Source of the DNA: Oasisia sp. SBJ-2009
Taxonomy: Eukaryota > Annelida > Polychaeta > Sabellida > Siboglinidae
Assembly (NCBI GenBank): GCA_964017155.1
Contig: OZ024857.1
Span: 18,526,935-18,590,934, forward strand
Length of the DNA stretch: 64,000 nt
Reading direction: 5' to 3'
How positions within the stretch are numbered: the stretch's first letter is position 1; each line of letters opens with the position of its first letter. A program made the position numbers and the translations under genes. Of the stretch, positions 49,400 to 62,600 are shown one piece after another. Below the pieces are notes generated by a model. It was not told the origin of the DNA. It searched no databases and saw nothing but the letters and a program-made list of their open reading frames with translations.

Positions 49400-51690
49400 A
49401 GAGCCGCCGAAAGACTGCAAGTAGACTAAAGATATAGCGATCGACCTACAACGGACAACTACAATGGACACATAAACTCGAAGGAACACTTAGGGAAATC
49501 AGGTTAGTATGGGATGTAATCGGGATCGGAGAAGTGAGAAGACGAGAGGAATGTTTCACTACCTTGCAAAGCGGCCACCTACTATTATCATTCTAAGGCA
49601 AACAATGGTCAAGCAGGAGTAAGCTTTCTCATAAACAGGAAGTTGAAAGACCATTATTGTGAGGGTAAACAGCATCAGCCCCAAAGTAGCAGAATATTTT
49701 GTGTGCATAACAAAGCGCTACAAGCTATAGACAGTGCAAGTATATGCACCAACAACATCATATTCAGAAGAAAACATACATATCTTCTACAACGACGTTG
49801 ATGAGACTTTAGGGAAACCAAACCAAATACGATAGTGACGGGAGACTTCAATGCACAAATAGAAAAAAGAACAGACCCTGTGGAAACGGCAACGGTCAAA
49901 TTGCGACTCGAACTGAAAAAAGAAAGAGGCGTCACCTTGGTAGAATTGGCAACATCAAAAACGTACAGAATCATGAATACCATGTTCCCGAAGAAATTTA
50001 ATTAAGCATGCAAAATTAATTAAGCCTAAACAATGTGACGAACACCGAAATTGACTATATTCTAACAAACAGGCCAGACATCGCCACAGACCTCAAAGTC
50101 ATCAACCAAGTCAACATTGAAAGTGACCACAGAATGGTTATGAGCAACATTAAACTGGACGTAGAGGTGGAAAGGAAAATGTTGATGACCAAGAAGCCAC
50201 CAAGTGTAGATGCCACCCAAATAGGATCAAAGAAGATCGAATTTAACTCGAATTGAGAAACCGATTCGAGACACTACTAGTACTAGACGACACGACACCA
50301 TGAGCGAAACCATCACATACATGATCCAACTAAGCGCGTCATGAGCTCTATTGCAATCAACAAGTCACTTAAATGGAGGATGTCATCACCAACAAGAGCC
50401 CTGATGAGGAAACGACGAGAAATGGTGGAATGCGGCGACTATAAACAACGAATAGAGTACGCAGAAATGTGCAAGACCGTCAAAAAGCAAGCAAGCGATA
50501 TGACACCAGGAGATACAACCAAGAGATCATACAAGAAACGATCATGACACCAAAGAGTCTGAGGAAAGTCCGAAGAACGCAGAAGCGAGGCCAAGACAGA
50601 ATGATCAAACTCCTAGAAAAAGCAGGGTAGAGAAATCCATGATCAAGATAAGATCATAGAACGAATAGTGGAATTCTACACCGAGCTATATGAGAGTGAA
50701 CAGAGTGCCTTAATCCACACTGACCCAAAGAGGTACCAGAGAAAACATCATGGGAGGTGGAAACAGCACTACGAGATATGAAGAATGGGATAGCAACAGG
50801 CAACAACCACATAAACATCGAGACATTGAAAGCAGGAGAAGATACCATCTCGAAGATACTTGCTAAGCTGTATACTGAATGCTTATCAGAAAGACGAATA
50901 CACACAGCGTGGAAGAACACTAAGATGGCCATAATCTTCAAGAAGGGAAATGAGAAAGACCTCGCGAATTACATACTGATATGTCTACTATCAAACATAA
51001 AGTACTCACGAAAGTACTAACGAAAAGGCTAGAGAAGACATTCGACAAAAACCAGCCACGAGAGCAAGCTGGGGTCAGAAGCAGATACTCAACCACATAC
51101 CATATCCACATCGTAAACCAACTGAAGGAGAAGTGCAAAGAATGTAATATTCCACTCTGCATCGCATTCGTCGACTACGAGAAACCTTCGACTCAATGCA
51201 AACTCGAGCAGTATTGACCTCGCTTCAAGAGCAACGGAGAGAAGATGTGTACATCGAACTCTTGAAGGAAATCTACGCCAACAGCTCGATAGCAGTCTAC
51301 CTACACAAAGAATGCAACAAGATCAACATCAGGAGAGGAGTACGACAGGAAAATATTATATCGGCCAAGCTGTTCACGGCAGCACTCGAAAGCATATTTC
51401 GACGACTAACTTAGAAAACCAGAGGCTTGACGATAGACGGCGAATATCTTAGTAATCTTCCATTTTACTTCGCTGAGGACATACTCGCTCTAAAACACCA
51501 AGTGAACATAACAACTGCTACAGGAATTAGCTCAGTGATGAAAGTGACAATCAGGGTATGAAGATGAACAAGTCGAAGACAAAGGTGATGATGGAAAACG
51601 AAACACAAATATATGTCAACAACACTCAGATCGAGAACGTTGAAAGACAAGGAGATTCAATTGAACGAAGTAACCCAATTAAACACTGCA
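49400..51690 (+). mobile_element. Decayed non-LTR retrotransposon (LINE) with endonuclease and RT relics
   Basis: Order on +: endonuclease relics (49440-49985, many frameshifts and stops), the endonuclease end (TEIDYILTNRPD, ESDHRMVMSNIKLD, 50040-50160), then reverse transcriptase pieces: GIATGNNHINIETLKAG (about 50780), AWKNTKMAIIFKKGN, EQAGVRSRYST, LCIAFVDYEK (motif A, then shifted) and FAEDILAL near 51470, where active elements have FADD. The layout matches the LINEs often annotated in animals as craniofacial development protein 2-like. At least six frame breaks make it inactive. Confidence 0.8.
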
Positions 51691-51844
51691 GGGTCAGCAG
51701 GTGTTTTGACAAAAACAATTGTTTTTGTATTGCATATTGCACGCACATTCGTATTATAAATATCGCTCATAATGATTAACTGAAAGGCTCTCCTCTTGTT
51801 CGTCATGAATATTGAGCACCATGACCCACTGATTCACCGTATGA

Positions 51845-51930
51845 TAACGTGTGCGTGCGTGCGTGCGTGCGTGTGTGCGTGCGTACGCGTGAGCGCGTAT
51901 GTGTGTATGTGTGTCTGTGTGTCACATTGA
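51845..51930. repeat. (TG/CG)n microsatellite
   Basis: An imperfect GTGCGTGCGT tract passing into GTGTGTATGTGTG. Confidence 0.9.
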
Positions 51931-53309
51931 CCTAGAGTACCAAATTATATATAATTTGATCGTGTATACGTGTTAGATTACCCGTGACGACATGATGCGT
52001 ATATGTGTAAACCATTTAGTTGATCGTGTCGGGTCTGGGTTAGCCCGTATACGATTCAACGAATTGTTTCGATCGCATAGAAAAGTTCAATTCCAGCGTA
52101 TGACGTTTGACCTGACATGCCCCTCCTCTGGCTACGCCACGGTGTCTACTCAATGCGAAAAGTCGCTTTCAACATCGGTGCTGTATTGTTAAAAATAAAC
52201 TTAAATTAGGCCTACCCCAGATAATAGTGTTTTTATTTTGTATTTAAATGACGCACGGGAATTTAGCAGCTAACTCCACTTTCCATTCATACCAACAACG
52301 TTGTTTAATGTATTGTGACATTTTCAGCAAAACAGCAGGAACGGTTTTCCAAATGAACCAAATAATTATTGTACAGGGTATTAGGTGCAGTTCTACCGAG
52401 CGCTGTCTGTGTTCGTTTGCAGCCACTAGAAAGTGTATTTGTCAAGTGACCCAGCGAGCAAGTACATAATAGACATATGCTTCAACAATGACTTATAAAT
52501 TTATTGCACTTTGCGCACTCAATTTACCCCAAATTCCGGTTTACGTACGGTTGAATCAGTATTTCTAATCAAGACAGGACGCTAGTAAACAACACACTAA
52601 AAATGCAGGTTCGATCGAAACCGGATCGATCGTGCTTCAGTGCTGTTCCACCCCCGTGACCGTGTCACGCTACCTGTGTGGTCCTCTGTTGGGTTTATGA
52701 CACCAGAAGACGAAGGCTTGGTGGTGACGCTTTCATCGACGTTCGTTTTGTTTTCAGAGTGTACTTCCTACTCCACGCTTACACGAAAACAGGCATCCCT
52801 TCCCCTAAATATCGGGGGCTAATCCTATCTCAAAACCGCTTGGTTCTGACATATGCGAAAAGTAAAAACGTTAGGCGTGGTTTTGCAGTAAAAGTTCTGG
52901 GGAGTATTCATGGCATAGTCTATAGAGGTTGGTCTATGGGAGCCAAAAAATCTAGCTGTATTGCCACTGGGTTGGTATTTTACCAATCCCAAGGATTAAA
53001 GAAATCTTCAGATGCATCTCTTTGAGCCCCGCCAAAATAATAACCTATACAACAAAACATCAAACTGCACCATTCCCCGAGGCTCGCCTACACAGAGACA
53101 CATGCCAAATGTCTAGGGGGGCACATGAGGCTATCGCTGGTATTATAATGGAGTCTATAGGACCCTATAGTGCAGGCACAATATCCCGATCAACAATTCC
53201 ATGTCATATCATTTTTTTCGACAGGCAGTCACAGTCAGAAGACAGGTATGCCAACACGATGGAATGTCAGGTATCGACTAGTGCGTAGAAAATGTAGGGT
53301 TTTGAGGGT
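51931..53309. other. Intergenic, no gene recognised
   Basis: Contains a + strand frame of 115 codons at 52678-53025 with no recognised domain, and a short near-palindrome (GGTTCGATCGAAACC at 52608-52622). I cannot support a gene here. Confidence 0.4.
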
Positions 53310-53500
53310 GGGGCGCGGTGGTACAGTGAGCGTAGAGTGTCGGATCGGCTTCGAATCCTCTTAATTGTTGTTATTTGGAATGTTGGGTAAGTGCATCCAC
53401 TCTACGTTAGCACAGTTACTAATATCGGTCAATGGGCCAACTAACGTTTCAGTCGCGCTAAAACGCCAAGCCCACTCCACTCGTCTCAAGCATCAAGGCA
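53310..53500 (+). mobile_element. Decayed tRNA-derived SINE upstream of PIGV
   Basis: Head GGGGCGCGGTGGTACAGTGA with B-box remnant GGCTTCGAATCCTC, then GTTGGGTAAGTGCATCCACT, a version of the central segment seen in the other SINEs. The middle of the tRNA-like head is shortened. Confidence 0.55.
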
Positions 53501-53534
53501 AGGGGCTAGCGTAGCGGCGGTTGTATCGAAAGTG

Positions 53535-53548
53535 CCGCCATCTGGCGG
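53535..53548. promoter_or_regulatory. CCGCCATCTGGCGG palindrome upstream of PIGV
   Basis: A perfect 6-2-6 inverted repeat 44 nt before the PIGV start codon, in a short CG-rich stretch. It could be a transcription-factor site; which one is not known. Confidence 0.35.
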
Positions 53549-53591
53549 AATGTATTGCGGAAGTTGTCGCAATCCGTCGCAATCAATAAAC

Positions 53592-56500
53592 ATGGCGCCC
53601 GTCTTCAATGTTGACAGAATTTGTCAAGTCGCTCTTTCTTCACGACTGTTGTTGCTTTTAATGCAGGTAATTTGACCAGTACCGCTTTTGTTGCATCAGT
53701 CGTATGAGTTCAGTATTCCATGTTTGTTTATCATTCATTGCATGCAGACCAGCAGAATTAAACCGAGCGGGCCGAGTCAAGAAAATCATGTGCGATAATA
53801 AGTTCATAATTATTCATAATTCACATTATTCATTATCATATACACTGTTAAAATGTCGTTAATTAATTGTAAATTAACAAGATCGATGACTGGTGTGTGT
53901 CATTGAGATGGTGGAGTGATGACAGTAGAAATAAGTGCTTGCAGTTTTTGTTTCATCCTTACCTTAGGCTTATATATATATAATATTAATATTTATATAT
54001 ATATATTTGTACAATGTTTACATATTATATTGAAAAAAATCAATAAAAATCACAAAACTTAGATTGATTCTCACAGTCACGACAGCTGAGGAGATAACCA
54101 TACTGACAAGATAGGCACAGGCTTAGCCTTAGATATATGCGAATATGTAGGCTAGATATGCTTAGCTGAGCTACTAAGCTAAGAACTATATTACAAGAAA
54201 TGTTACAAGAAATTAAGCACACATTGTACGTAGTATCCACTGTACTCCAGGGCTTTATGCAAGACGAAATTATTCCCAGTCACACACATTTTTGTGAACG
54301 CATGGATGTTAACTGTTAAGCCAGTTTACAAACTTCAAAATGTGTTTGATGACTTGAAATGGACTACAAACACACATGTGACACCATTTACACTCACGTC
54401 TAAGGCATAACTGACAATATCTGTGGTTTTGGAAGATCTTTTTTTCTCCTTAATTTTTTAGTACTCATGAGAATGTAAGCAGCCTTTGGTCTATTTATAA
54501 CTTCATTCATATTAGACAATTTTCAGAAACCTTTTGCTGTAACTAATCAAGTGATGATTTGTCTGCAGGTATTTTTCAACATCTTGATACCGGATCACGA
54601 TGCTAAAGTCTTCAACCCTCCGCCTTCGCAGCCTCACAGAGGCATTCCTGACCATATTGTGGAACTAGTGTTTGGAGGACTTCGACGGTGGGACGCTGTG
54701 TACTTCATCCACATCGCTGAGCATGGCTACACATATGAGAACAATCTCGCATTCCTGCCTCTGTTTCCACTGCTTGTGCGCGTCACTGCCAACACAGTGT
54801 GTCTTCCTCTACAGTACTTCCTGACTTATGCAAACACACTACTTATATCTGCCGTTGCCGTGAACCTGTGTTGTTTCTTGCTGTCCGTTCGCGTCCTCTA
54901 CAAATTGAGCATCGTTGTTCTCGGAGATGATGTCATGGCATACCGTGTGACACAGCTCTACTGCGTGAACCCAGCGAGTGTTTTCTTCATGGCCCCGTAC
55001 TCGGAGTCGTTGTTTGCCCTGCTCACGTTCTTAGGCATGTTCATGTGTGAAGCCCGCTGCTTCGTCAAGGCATCGGTGTGTTTCGGATTAAGTGCATTCT
55101 GTCGCTCAAATGGCGTCATCAACTGCTGTTTTATACTTTACCTGACACTTCATGACTGTGTTATAACAGCTGCCAAAAAGTGGAGACTAGACGGGGGATG
55201 TATTGATAAGATGCAGGCCGTCAAAGCAACACTATCGACTGTGGCATCAACAGCGTACCGCACCATACTGTGTGTGGTTGTCTGTGTTGCACCGTTTTTG
55301 TTCTACCAATTTTATTCGTACCTTGTATTTTGCAACCCGAGGGCAAGACCTGAGGAAATTGATCCTGTTGTTCGCAACTACGGGAGCATGCAGGGCTACA
55401 AGATGCCGCACATGGGACCGTCCCCCTGGTGTTCATCAGTGGTACCACTGTCATACTCCTACATCCAAGACAAACATTGGGATGTGGGTTTCCTGCGGTA
55501 CTACCAGTGGAAACAGATACCTAACTTCCTGCTAGCTGCCCCGATGGCTCTCCTGTGTGCGTCTGCGGCGTGGTACTACATTGCCAATAACCTCTTCCAC
55601 AGTCTAACACTCGGGCTGTTGTCGCCTGCTAATACCACACTTGAGCACAGGAAGAAGACCGACACCCCTGACACAGGCAACACAGGCTTCCTCTGTGGTA
55701 GAACGTATGTGTACGTCGTACACCTCGTGGCACTTCTCGTGTTTGCTCTTCTATTTATGCATGTTCAGGTAGGTTATGGTTATCATTTATTTACCAGTGT
55801 AACATGATATACAATTGAAAGTAATAAGATGATAAAGATAACTACCAGGTTATGTGATGTGTCAATTAATTGACATTTCATTGATGATAAAAACGTAGCT
55901 TTTTATATATAAATTATTATACTCTGTACTAAGCAGTTTACTGGTTATGAAATGTATCAGAAGCAGTCTAAAGTAGAATCTATTTTGAGCACACAGTCAT
56001 GGTCTCTCAAGACACACAGTCTCTCAAGACACACAGTCTCTCAAGACACACAGTCTCTCAAGACAGGTCAATTATCAGTGAAAACATGGTCAAGCTCAAG
56101 CGGAACCTTATAATTGAGACAAATATGGTCCGGTAATTATTATTATTATTTATTATCTTCAATTTATTAGTCCTAATCATTTCAATTTTCTTTCTAAACT
56201 GCAGAATGCTGTTTTATCATAATATTTTGCCATTCCCATGTAAAACATTTGTTGAACATTTTGTCTTCCCACAAAAGGCAAGGTCTGGTAATATCGTAGT
56301 CTAAATTGAAATAAACCCGCTGTACAACGAATGACCATTCCCTTCAACATTCACCAACAAAGCACTGTGACATTCAGGTAAAGTGTCTGTGTGTATTCCT
56401 AGGTGGTGACTAGATTCATCGCGTCATCCAGTCCTGTGATCTACTGGTACATTGCGACTGTCGGAGCACCAGACCACACCACACAAGACAACATTCCCAC

Positions 56501-56696
56501 AATGCACCATGGAGAAGACCACGACATTGATTCACCAGACCAGTGGAGCAAAAGGTCTGACAAACAAGGGAGCAGCTATGAGGATATGCAAATCTGGGAC
56601 GGCTCCTCTTTGACGGTTACACTGATCTCTGTGTATTTCCCGTTGTATTTCTTTGTCGGCGTTGCTGCATTCTCAAACTTCTTGCCGTGGACGTGA
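53592..56696 (+). CDS. PIGV: GPI mannosyltransferase 2 (PIG-V), complete, three exons
   Basis: Exons 53592-53666, 54569-55768 and 56403-56696 (stop TGA), all phase 0, give 522 residues (human PIGV is 493). The enzyme adds the second mannose (alpha-1,6) to the GPI anchor precursor on the ER lumen side; it is a multi-pass ER membrane protein. Matches to the family: ILIPDHDAKVFNPP, WDAVYFIHIAEHGYTYENN, FLPLFPLL, NPASVFFMAPYSESLFALLT, CRSNGVI, PWCSSVVPLSYSYIQDKHWD, VGFLRYYQWKQIPNFLLAAP, then FMHVQ joined to VVTRFIASSSPVIYWY, and the end FSNFLPWT. Many hydrophobic segments fit the multi-pass topology. The first exon (MAPVFNVDRIC...) was chosen because its donor ATGCAG|GTAATT joins in frame and gives the family-like LLLLLMQVFFNILIPDH. 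Confidence 0.96.
55998..56066. repeat. Four 17-bp tandem copies in PIGV intron 2
   Basis: Unit TCTCTCAAGACACACAG, four near-identical copies. Confidence 0.9.
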
Positions 56697-58180
56697 ACCT
56701 TGGCAAAGCAGGAACAAAAGAATGACTGTGTGTAGTAAATTGTGTGATATGACCCATGGCACTTTTATAACCAGTGCCATTAACCAAAAATCCAATCCAC
56801 ATATTTTGCAGTGAAATTCCTGATAGTGACATAATCAAGTACACCTTGTGCAAAGGATACGTTCCATTAAGTTGTGATGAAGTGAAGATGCCAAATGATT
56901 AATCCATGTTTTTAATGCACAGTGGATAAGTAGCCAAACAATTTAACAGGATCGTGCAAAAACACACTCCATGTTGACAAATGACACTTTTGTACATCAG
57001 GATGAACAATTCATGTGTGGTATTTATGAGATCATCTTTACATGATTTATTTATGATGTGATCTCATGTGCAAGATAATTTATGTTGCGTGAACATAAAC
57101 ATATGCATGTTGTGAATTGAATGCAACCTATTGAATCTCCAATATTTACATTGTTTTTTATTAAATGAAATGTGTACGAAACACAATAAGTTACATTTTA
57201 AGGTGGTAGACAGAATTATTTGCAGTAAAATGTGCTTATTTGTAGAATACATGACTACTAAAAAGTTTTCTAAAAGCTTCGTCTTGCTTTTTTTATTAAT
57301 ACTTATCAGAAGATAATGCAAGCAGTTATCTAGGGTGACGATAATCTCTCGTTCCCTCTCGCTCCCTCGCTCCCTCCCTCCCTCCCTTTCCCTCTCTATC
57401 AGTCAGTTGCAGCAGACCACTCACTTGGTGCTCTGCCTACAGACGCCCTCACCAGGTACAATGGTCTTGTGCAAGTGTATACCAGATTGTCTTGTTTCTT
57501 CAAGTTTTGCTTTTCTGTATTACGGGGAAATGTGCCAATTGTTGGACAGTACCATCCTGGCATGCCAAGTGTTGCTATGGCTGATGACGTCAGTACCACC
57601 TGGCACATCCCTTTCAAAAACTCACTTAACATCAGTCACTACCCACAAGTGATGTTGGTCGGCCTCTGGTCATACGATAACATTTTGGGTGATTTCAGCC
57701 ACATGCTGCTCATGTTACATGCAATGTTTAGGATGTGAATGACTAGTTATATTGCAATTCGCGCCAGTCATGTATCCGTCTTCCCATTGGGGCCAGTATT
57801 TACACTGTTCCCACGACTGATGCAGTAATGACTGTATATATATATATATAGGTACAAAATCACTATAAATACATATACTGGGTTATGATATATAATGGTG
57901 TATTAAAAAAATACGTTATATCGGCCACAAGTAAAACAGCCAAATATATAAGGCAGTTAGAATGCAACGATTGGACATACTTTGTGAAGGTATATGCCAG
58001 GGTGTATCAGAACCAATGTTAATGTCGGCAGCTTCCTGGCTCATGGGGGTGGATCTACCAGTTAACAAGTTCAAGTCACGGATTGTGTACTAACCAAACA
58101 TGGAGCATACAATGTGCCACATAAAGACTTCTGATTAGTTTACGTGGAATGGGCAATTTAACTAACAAGACACTTTTTCA
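56697..58180. other. PIGV 3'UTR and spacer to PLK1
   Basis: An ATTAAA variant poly(A) signal lies at 57160-57165. A CT-rich tract is at 57345-57400. A + strand frame of 89 codons at 57469-57738 has no recognised domain. A short (TA)n is at 57835-57850. Confidence 0.4.
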
Positions 58181-58184
58181 ACAA

Positions 58185-59642
58185 GACATGATGAATTTTA
58201 TTGCTATAGCATATGTACATCAACACTAGAAAATCTCACAAAAATGTGCACTTTGCATAGCATTTTAGATAAAATTTACTTCGAATGATGCACTTCAATA
58301 TGATTACAAAACTCGGAAGCTTTGTCACAGTGTCTGTTATTTACATAAAATTATATAAAACTAAAGATGCATGATGTAGTAGAAAAGATAGTCGATCGGC
58401 CACACATGACAACTAAGTTGACATACGCAACACTGGCATCCACACCCATTCTTACAACAAAACTGTGCTTCTGTTCGAGGCAAAAACCCCTACTACCACC
58501 AAGTATGTAAAAATTCCCGAAAGAATCAAAATACACGTTGCGTGCATCAGCAATTCATGAGTGCGGTATTTCTACAAAAATATAAGACAACACGACGGTA
58601 TCTTGGACTGCCTGATAAGAAGGTGCATACATAGGAGCTATTTTACAGAAGTAACATGCCTCGCATGCAACCAAAGCAGGACAGACCACTCTGATTCATT
58701 TGAAAATACCGACTCTCTTTGGCAATTTAAAATGGGAGTCGGGATTAAAATATTGATATAATATGTATATAATAGGCATAAACGTGTGTGATGCGACTGC
58801 AAATCGTCCCACTTGTATTTTCACACTTCTGTAGTGTTGTGTCAAAATACCAATGTAGGCTTCTAAAGACAACCAATTCAATTTAGCACTGTGTGAACTG
58901 GTTACTGATGCTTAGAAAGGTGATTCAAAGCGAAACTTGATTGCATCAACAGCCACGGAATGAAACACCTGCGTGCAAAAGTTGGAACGAGCAGATAAAA
59001 CCCACGATAAATACACACAGCAAGATGATTATTTACACCTCGGTATGCCTACAGGAAGCTGTATTCACTGATTAGTTTATACACTTCGCCCGGCTCGCAG
59101 CTGTTGCCAGACTAGATGCATGTGCTTCAAAACTGCTTTTGTAGTTAGGGCAGAGCCATCGGTGTTGTGGGAGATCACAATGTTATGTGAACACAGACAC
59201 CTGTTTCCATTGAATCGTCACTTATTGTCCGTCACAAGCTCGCACATTCATGCACCGGAACCGCATACACGCACACTGCTTACTGTATCGGCGAAGTAGC
59301 TAGCAAATGCAGCTGATAATACACATTGTCATATCTGAGAGTGAACGCCACCGATATGTACAAAACGCCAAGTCTCATGTCGCAGTCACCCACACGAAAC
59401 AACAGGGATGAAAGAAATGTCTCGGCAACACACAGCTGCAGTAGGTTGATCATGGTAACGTCTGCGGTCGGATTCCATCACCGCTTTACTCCAACCACAC
59501 GAATCTGTTCGATCTCAACCCATTGAGCTCGTTCACAAGTCGCCTCCTGGGGCAGGTGTGGGTGAGGTCAGGTGTCCACCTAGAGGCACCAGACCTCTAG
59601 TCATCACAGTCCAGATAAAGCCAGCGAAGCAGCGTCAGTCTC
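58185..59642 (-). other. PLK1: Probable PLK1 3'UTR
   Basis: Minus-strand sequence after the PLK1 stop. The first AATAAA seen on this strand is at 58197-58202, about 1.4 kb downstream of the stop. No ORF of note. The end point is inferred. Confidence 0.45.
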
Positions 59643-62600
59643 TTACGACGTAGTGGCCGGAGCGGCAGACTTGACGCGGCCGGAGCCTGACTTGGAGCTG
59701 GTCAAACGCTCCACCATCGTGCGTGCATAGCGCAGGCGACTGGCCAGCTCCTTCGAGCAGCCGTACTTCTCAATGAGCTTGAGGCGGTACGTGCGGAAGT
59801 CTCGCTTCTCGTCGATGTATGTGACGGCTCCCATCAGTGGGCAGACGATGATCTTAGTGTGGTCCTGGAAGAAGTTGATCTGTAACAGAGAACATTGTTG
59901 TAGCATTCCATCTATTAACTACAGATACACAGGCATTTTTATAATTTCTTGAAAACAAATTTGATAAAATGTTTATGTGAAGACTACACTTCAAAACCCA
60001 GACAAATTGTTCTCGTTTTATTGTTATGTAAAATGATCAACCATCCTTGAAAGTGCACACATTTTGTCTAAAATCCCCATTGCATTACCTGCAAGTCATT
60101 CCAAATTTACATATAAGATCATTTTTAACTTGCAACGTCATTCATGCACCGGAACCGTGTACATTTCGCACAAGGCCACATCAATGCAATGAAGTATAGG
60201 CCACAGTGCTTGGATTAAACTGACATGATGCTAGACCTGCCCTACCTGCAGTGTTCCATTGCTGAGGTGGAGCACCATGGCACTGCGGGTGCGGAACCAG
60301 GTACGTAGGAATGGAAGTCGCGTCATCTCTTCTCCATCCCGCGGCACCACATTCGCTCCAGCCTGAACAGTACACATCAACAATGGCAGGCCACAAAATC
60401 ATAAAACATCTTAGTCATGTTTTGGCATAGAACCAGATTGCCATTAGATTCACGTGTCATCCATTTCAGCCATAAAAGGTACCAACTTTAATTAATTTAT
60501 GTAACCAATAAAAAATTATACTTGAACTCAATATGTGTCCAGACAATATTGACAAAAATCACCATTTTCAATTTTCTTTGTACAGCTTTGTCTTACATCA
60601 TGTGTACTGCGATTTACACTTTGGATCATTACAAAATCACATACAAAATAAAATTTAAACCTTGTTAACCATATTAGTAACTGACAATTCAGACAGTCGT
60701 GACATGGCAATGGACAGGAGCCACTGAGCCATGCCCCATCCACTGGCAGTGAGACCGTACCTTGAGCAGGTGCTCGCTCATGTAGTTGCGGAAGTATTTC
60801 AGCAGTGTGATCTTCTTCGTGAGTGTCTCTGGGAAGATCTTCAGTGAGTGGAAGTGTTCGGAGCCGTCCCGCTCAATGTACTGGATGTTACTGCAACAAG
60901 ACATCTCCATCACCCAGCGCTAACAAATGACTGTGGCTACTGCTGCCTAGCTGTGAACTATGATGAAATGGGCACTTTGTTCTCAAAGGCTGACCTCTTA
61001 TTATTATAACATCTAACTGCATCTTTACTCACCAGTCAGTGTGACTGAAGCATCAAACAAGGTAGAACACCTATGTCACAAAATGCATTCATTCTTATGA
61101 GAAACTTTGTTCCCAGAGATGTGAAAATGTAGTGTTACCATTAAGGTTCGTTAGCATAACAGAACACTTGACATTTTTACATTGTTTTCCTATAAAACTT
61201 CTTATAACATATAACAAGTGAAAAGCCTAGAGCAGTCAGGAGGGTACGTACTCTCCGTTGCGTGTAAGCAGCAGTCGGGTGGTGTCGTTGAAGAGTACGC
61301 CTACACTGTTGTCACACAGCTGGTAGCCGAGACCGTACTTGTCCGAGTAGTCCACCCACTTGCTCACCCAGTAGACAGGCATGCTGGCCGGGTCCTCAAT
61401 GTCATCTAGACGACACAACACAATGTATTGTGATCAGGGTTCATACAGAAAGTGTGTAATCAAATTCAAGAACATTCAAGAACATTTGCGGGGGAAAATA
61501 GGGCTTTTTCAAGAACATTTTATGTACAATAAAAAATTCAAACATGTCAAGTACAAACAGCAGTTTATTAAAAGAAGACAGAAAAATAACGGGTGCTGTC
61601 CACAGATTTACTGGTCGCACTGTGTGACTTCCAAGTCCCAACAGACACTTCACACTCCCTTCAGTGTGGCAAGTTTATTCTTCAGTTCCTTCTGCACAAC
61701 TTGTCATTATAACTGTATATTTGCCTATGTTGGATAACTCTCATCCTAAACATGATCAATCAGGATTCCCAGGCATATTTATGTTTCATAAATATTGCAT
61801 TTTTAGACCCAAATAGCGCTCCGATTTGTGCCAGTCACAAGTGCAGCGGTGCATGCGTCACGACGCTGTGCACATTCAATGAGCGATAAACAGTTTGTTT
61901 ATGCCGACCGCGCTGTCTTTTCGACCACGAAAGTCTGCTAAGACGCGCTGTTTAAAAACATAAATATGCGCAAGTTGATGTTAAATGAATGAATTAACAA
62001 ACTCAAATGTTGGCAAACATACAGTTATAATGGCAAAACTGATGTGGGTCCGAATTCTGCATAAGTGCCCATGTTCGTCTTGTTCGTTTCTTGCAAACAT
62101 TAACATTGCATACTGCAACCTTGTCATCAGCGCGATCTTTAACTATCAAATCTTTAAATTTGGTAACAACCAGCCACTAATCCCGAAACTTGCAATTTCC
62201 ATGTTGGCGAGGCATGATTTAAAACGTTCCAACTTCCAAGTAACTTCCAACACGCGTGAATTAAAAATCCAGAATCTATTAGTAATATGCAAATGGCGTC
62301 GCGTAGAAAATAAAAAGCAAACACGGCCCTAATTGGACATTCGCTCTTGAACGAACCAGTAGAAAACGGTGTAGCATTAGCGTATATTAGGTGGCGCCAT
62401 CTACTGAATCAAACTACCACTAATTCATCAACTCCCGGCTTTCCGCCATTTTGTTTGACACAATTCGCCGATTTTTTCCATACATTAGTAATGATTATTT
62501 GATACAATGCCAATAAATATTATCCCCTCATACAAATTGTTAGTAAAAATTCGTAAAAATCAGATTCAAGAACATTCAAGAACATCCAGTCAAATTCAAG

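Noticed and set aside
52678..53025. 115-codon + strand ORF
   Set aside because: No recognised domain, no convincing splice signals, next to repeat sequence.
57469..57738. 89-codon + strand ORF downstream of PIGV
   Set aside because: No domain recognised; PIGV already ends with its conserved FLPWT terminus, so this is not an extra exon of it.
61985..62332. 115-codon ORF inside the hAT element as transposase
   Set aside because: Too short and without BED finger, RNase H-like or hAT dimerisation motifs that I can see.
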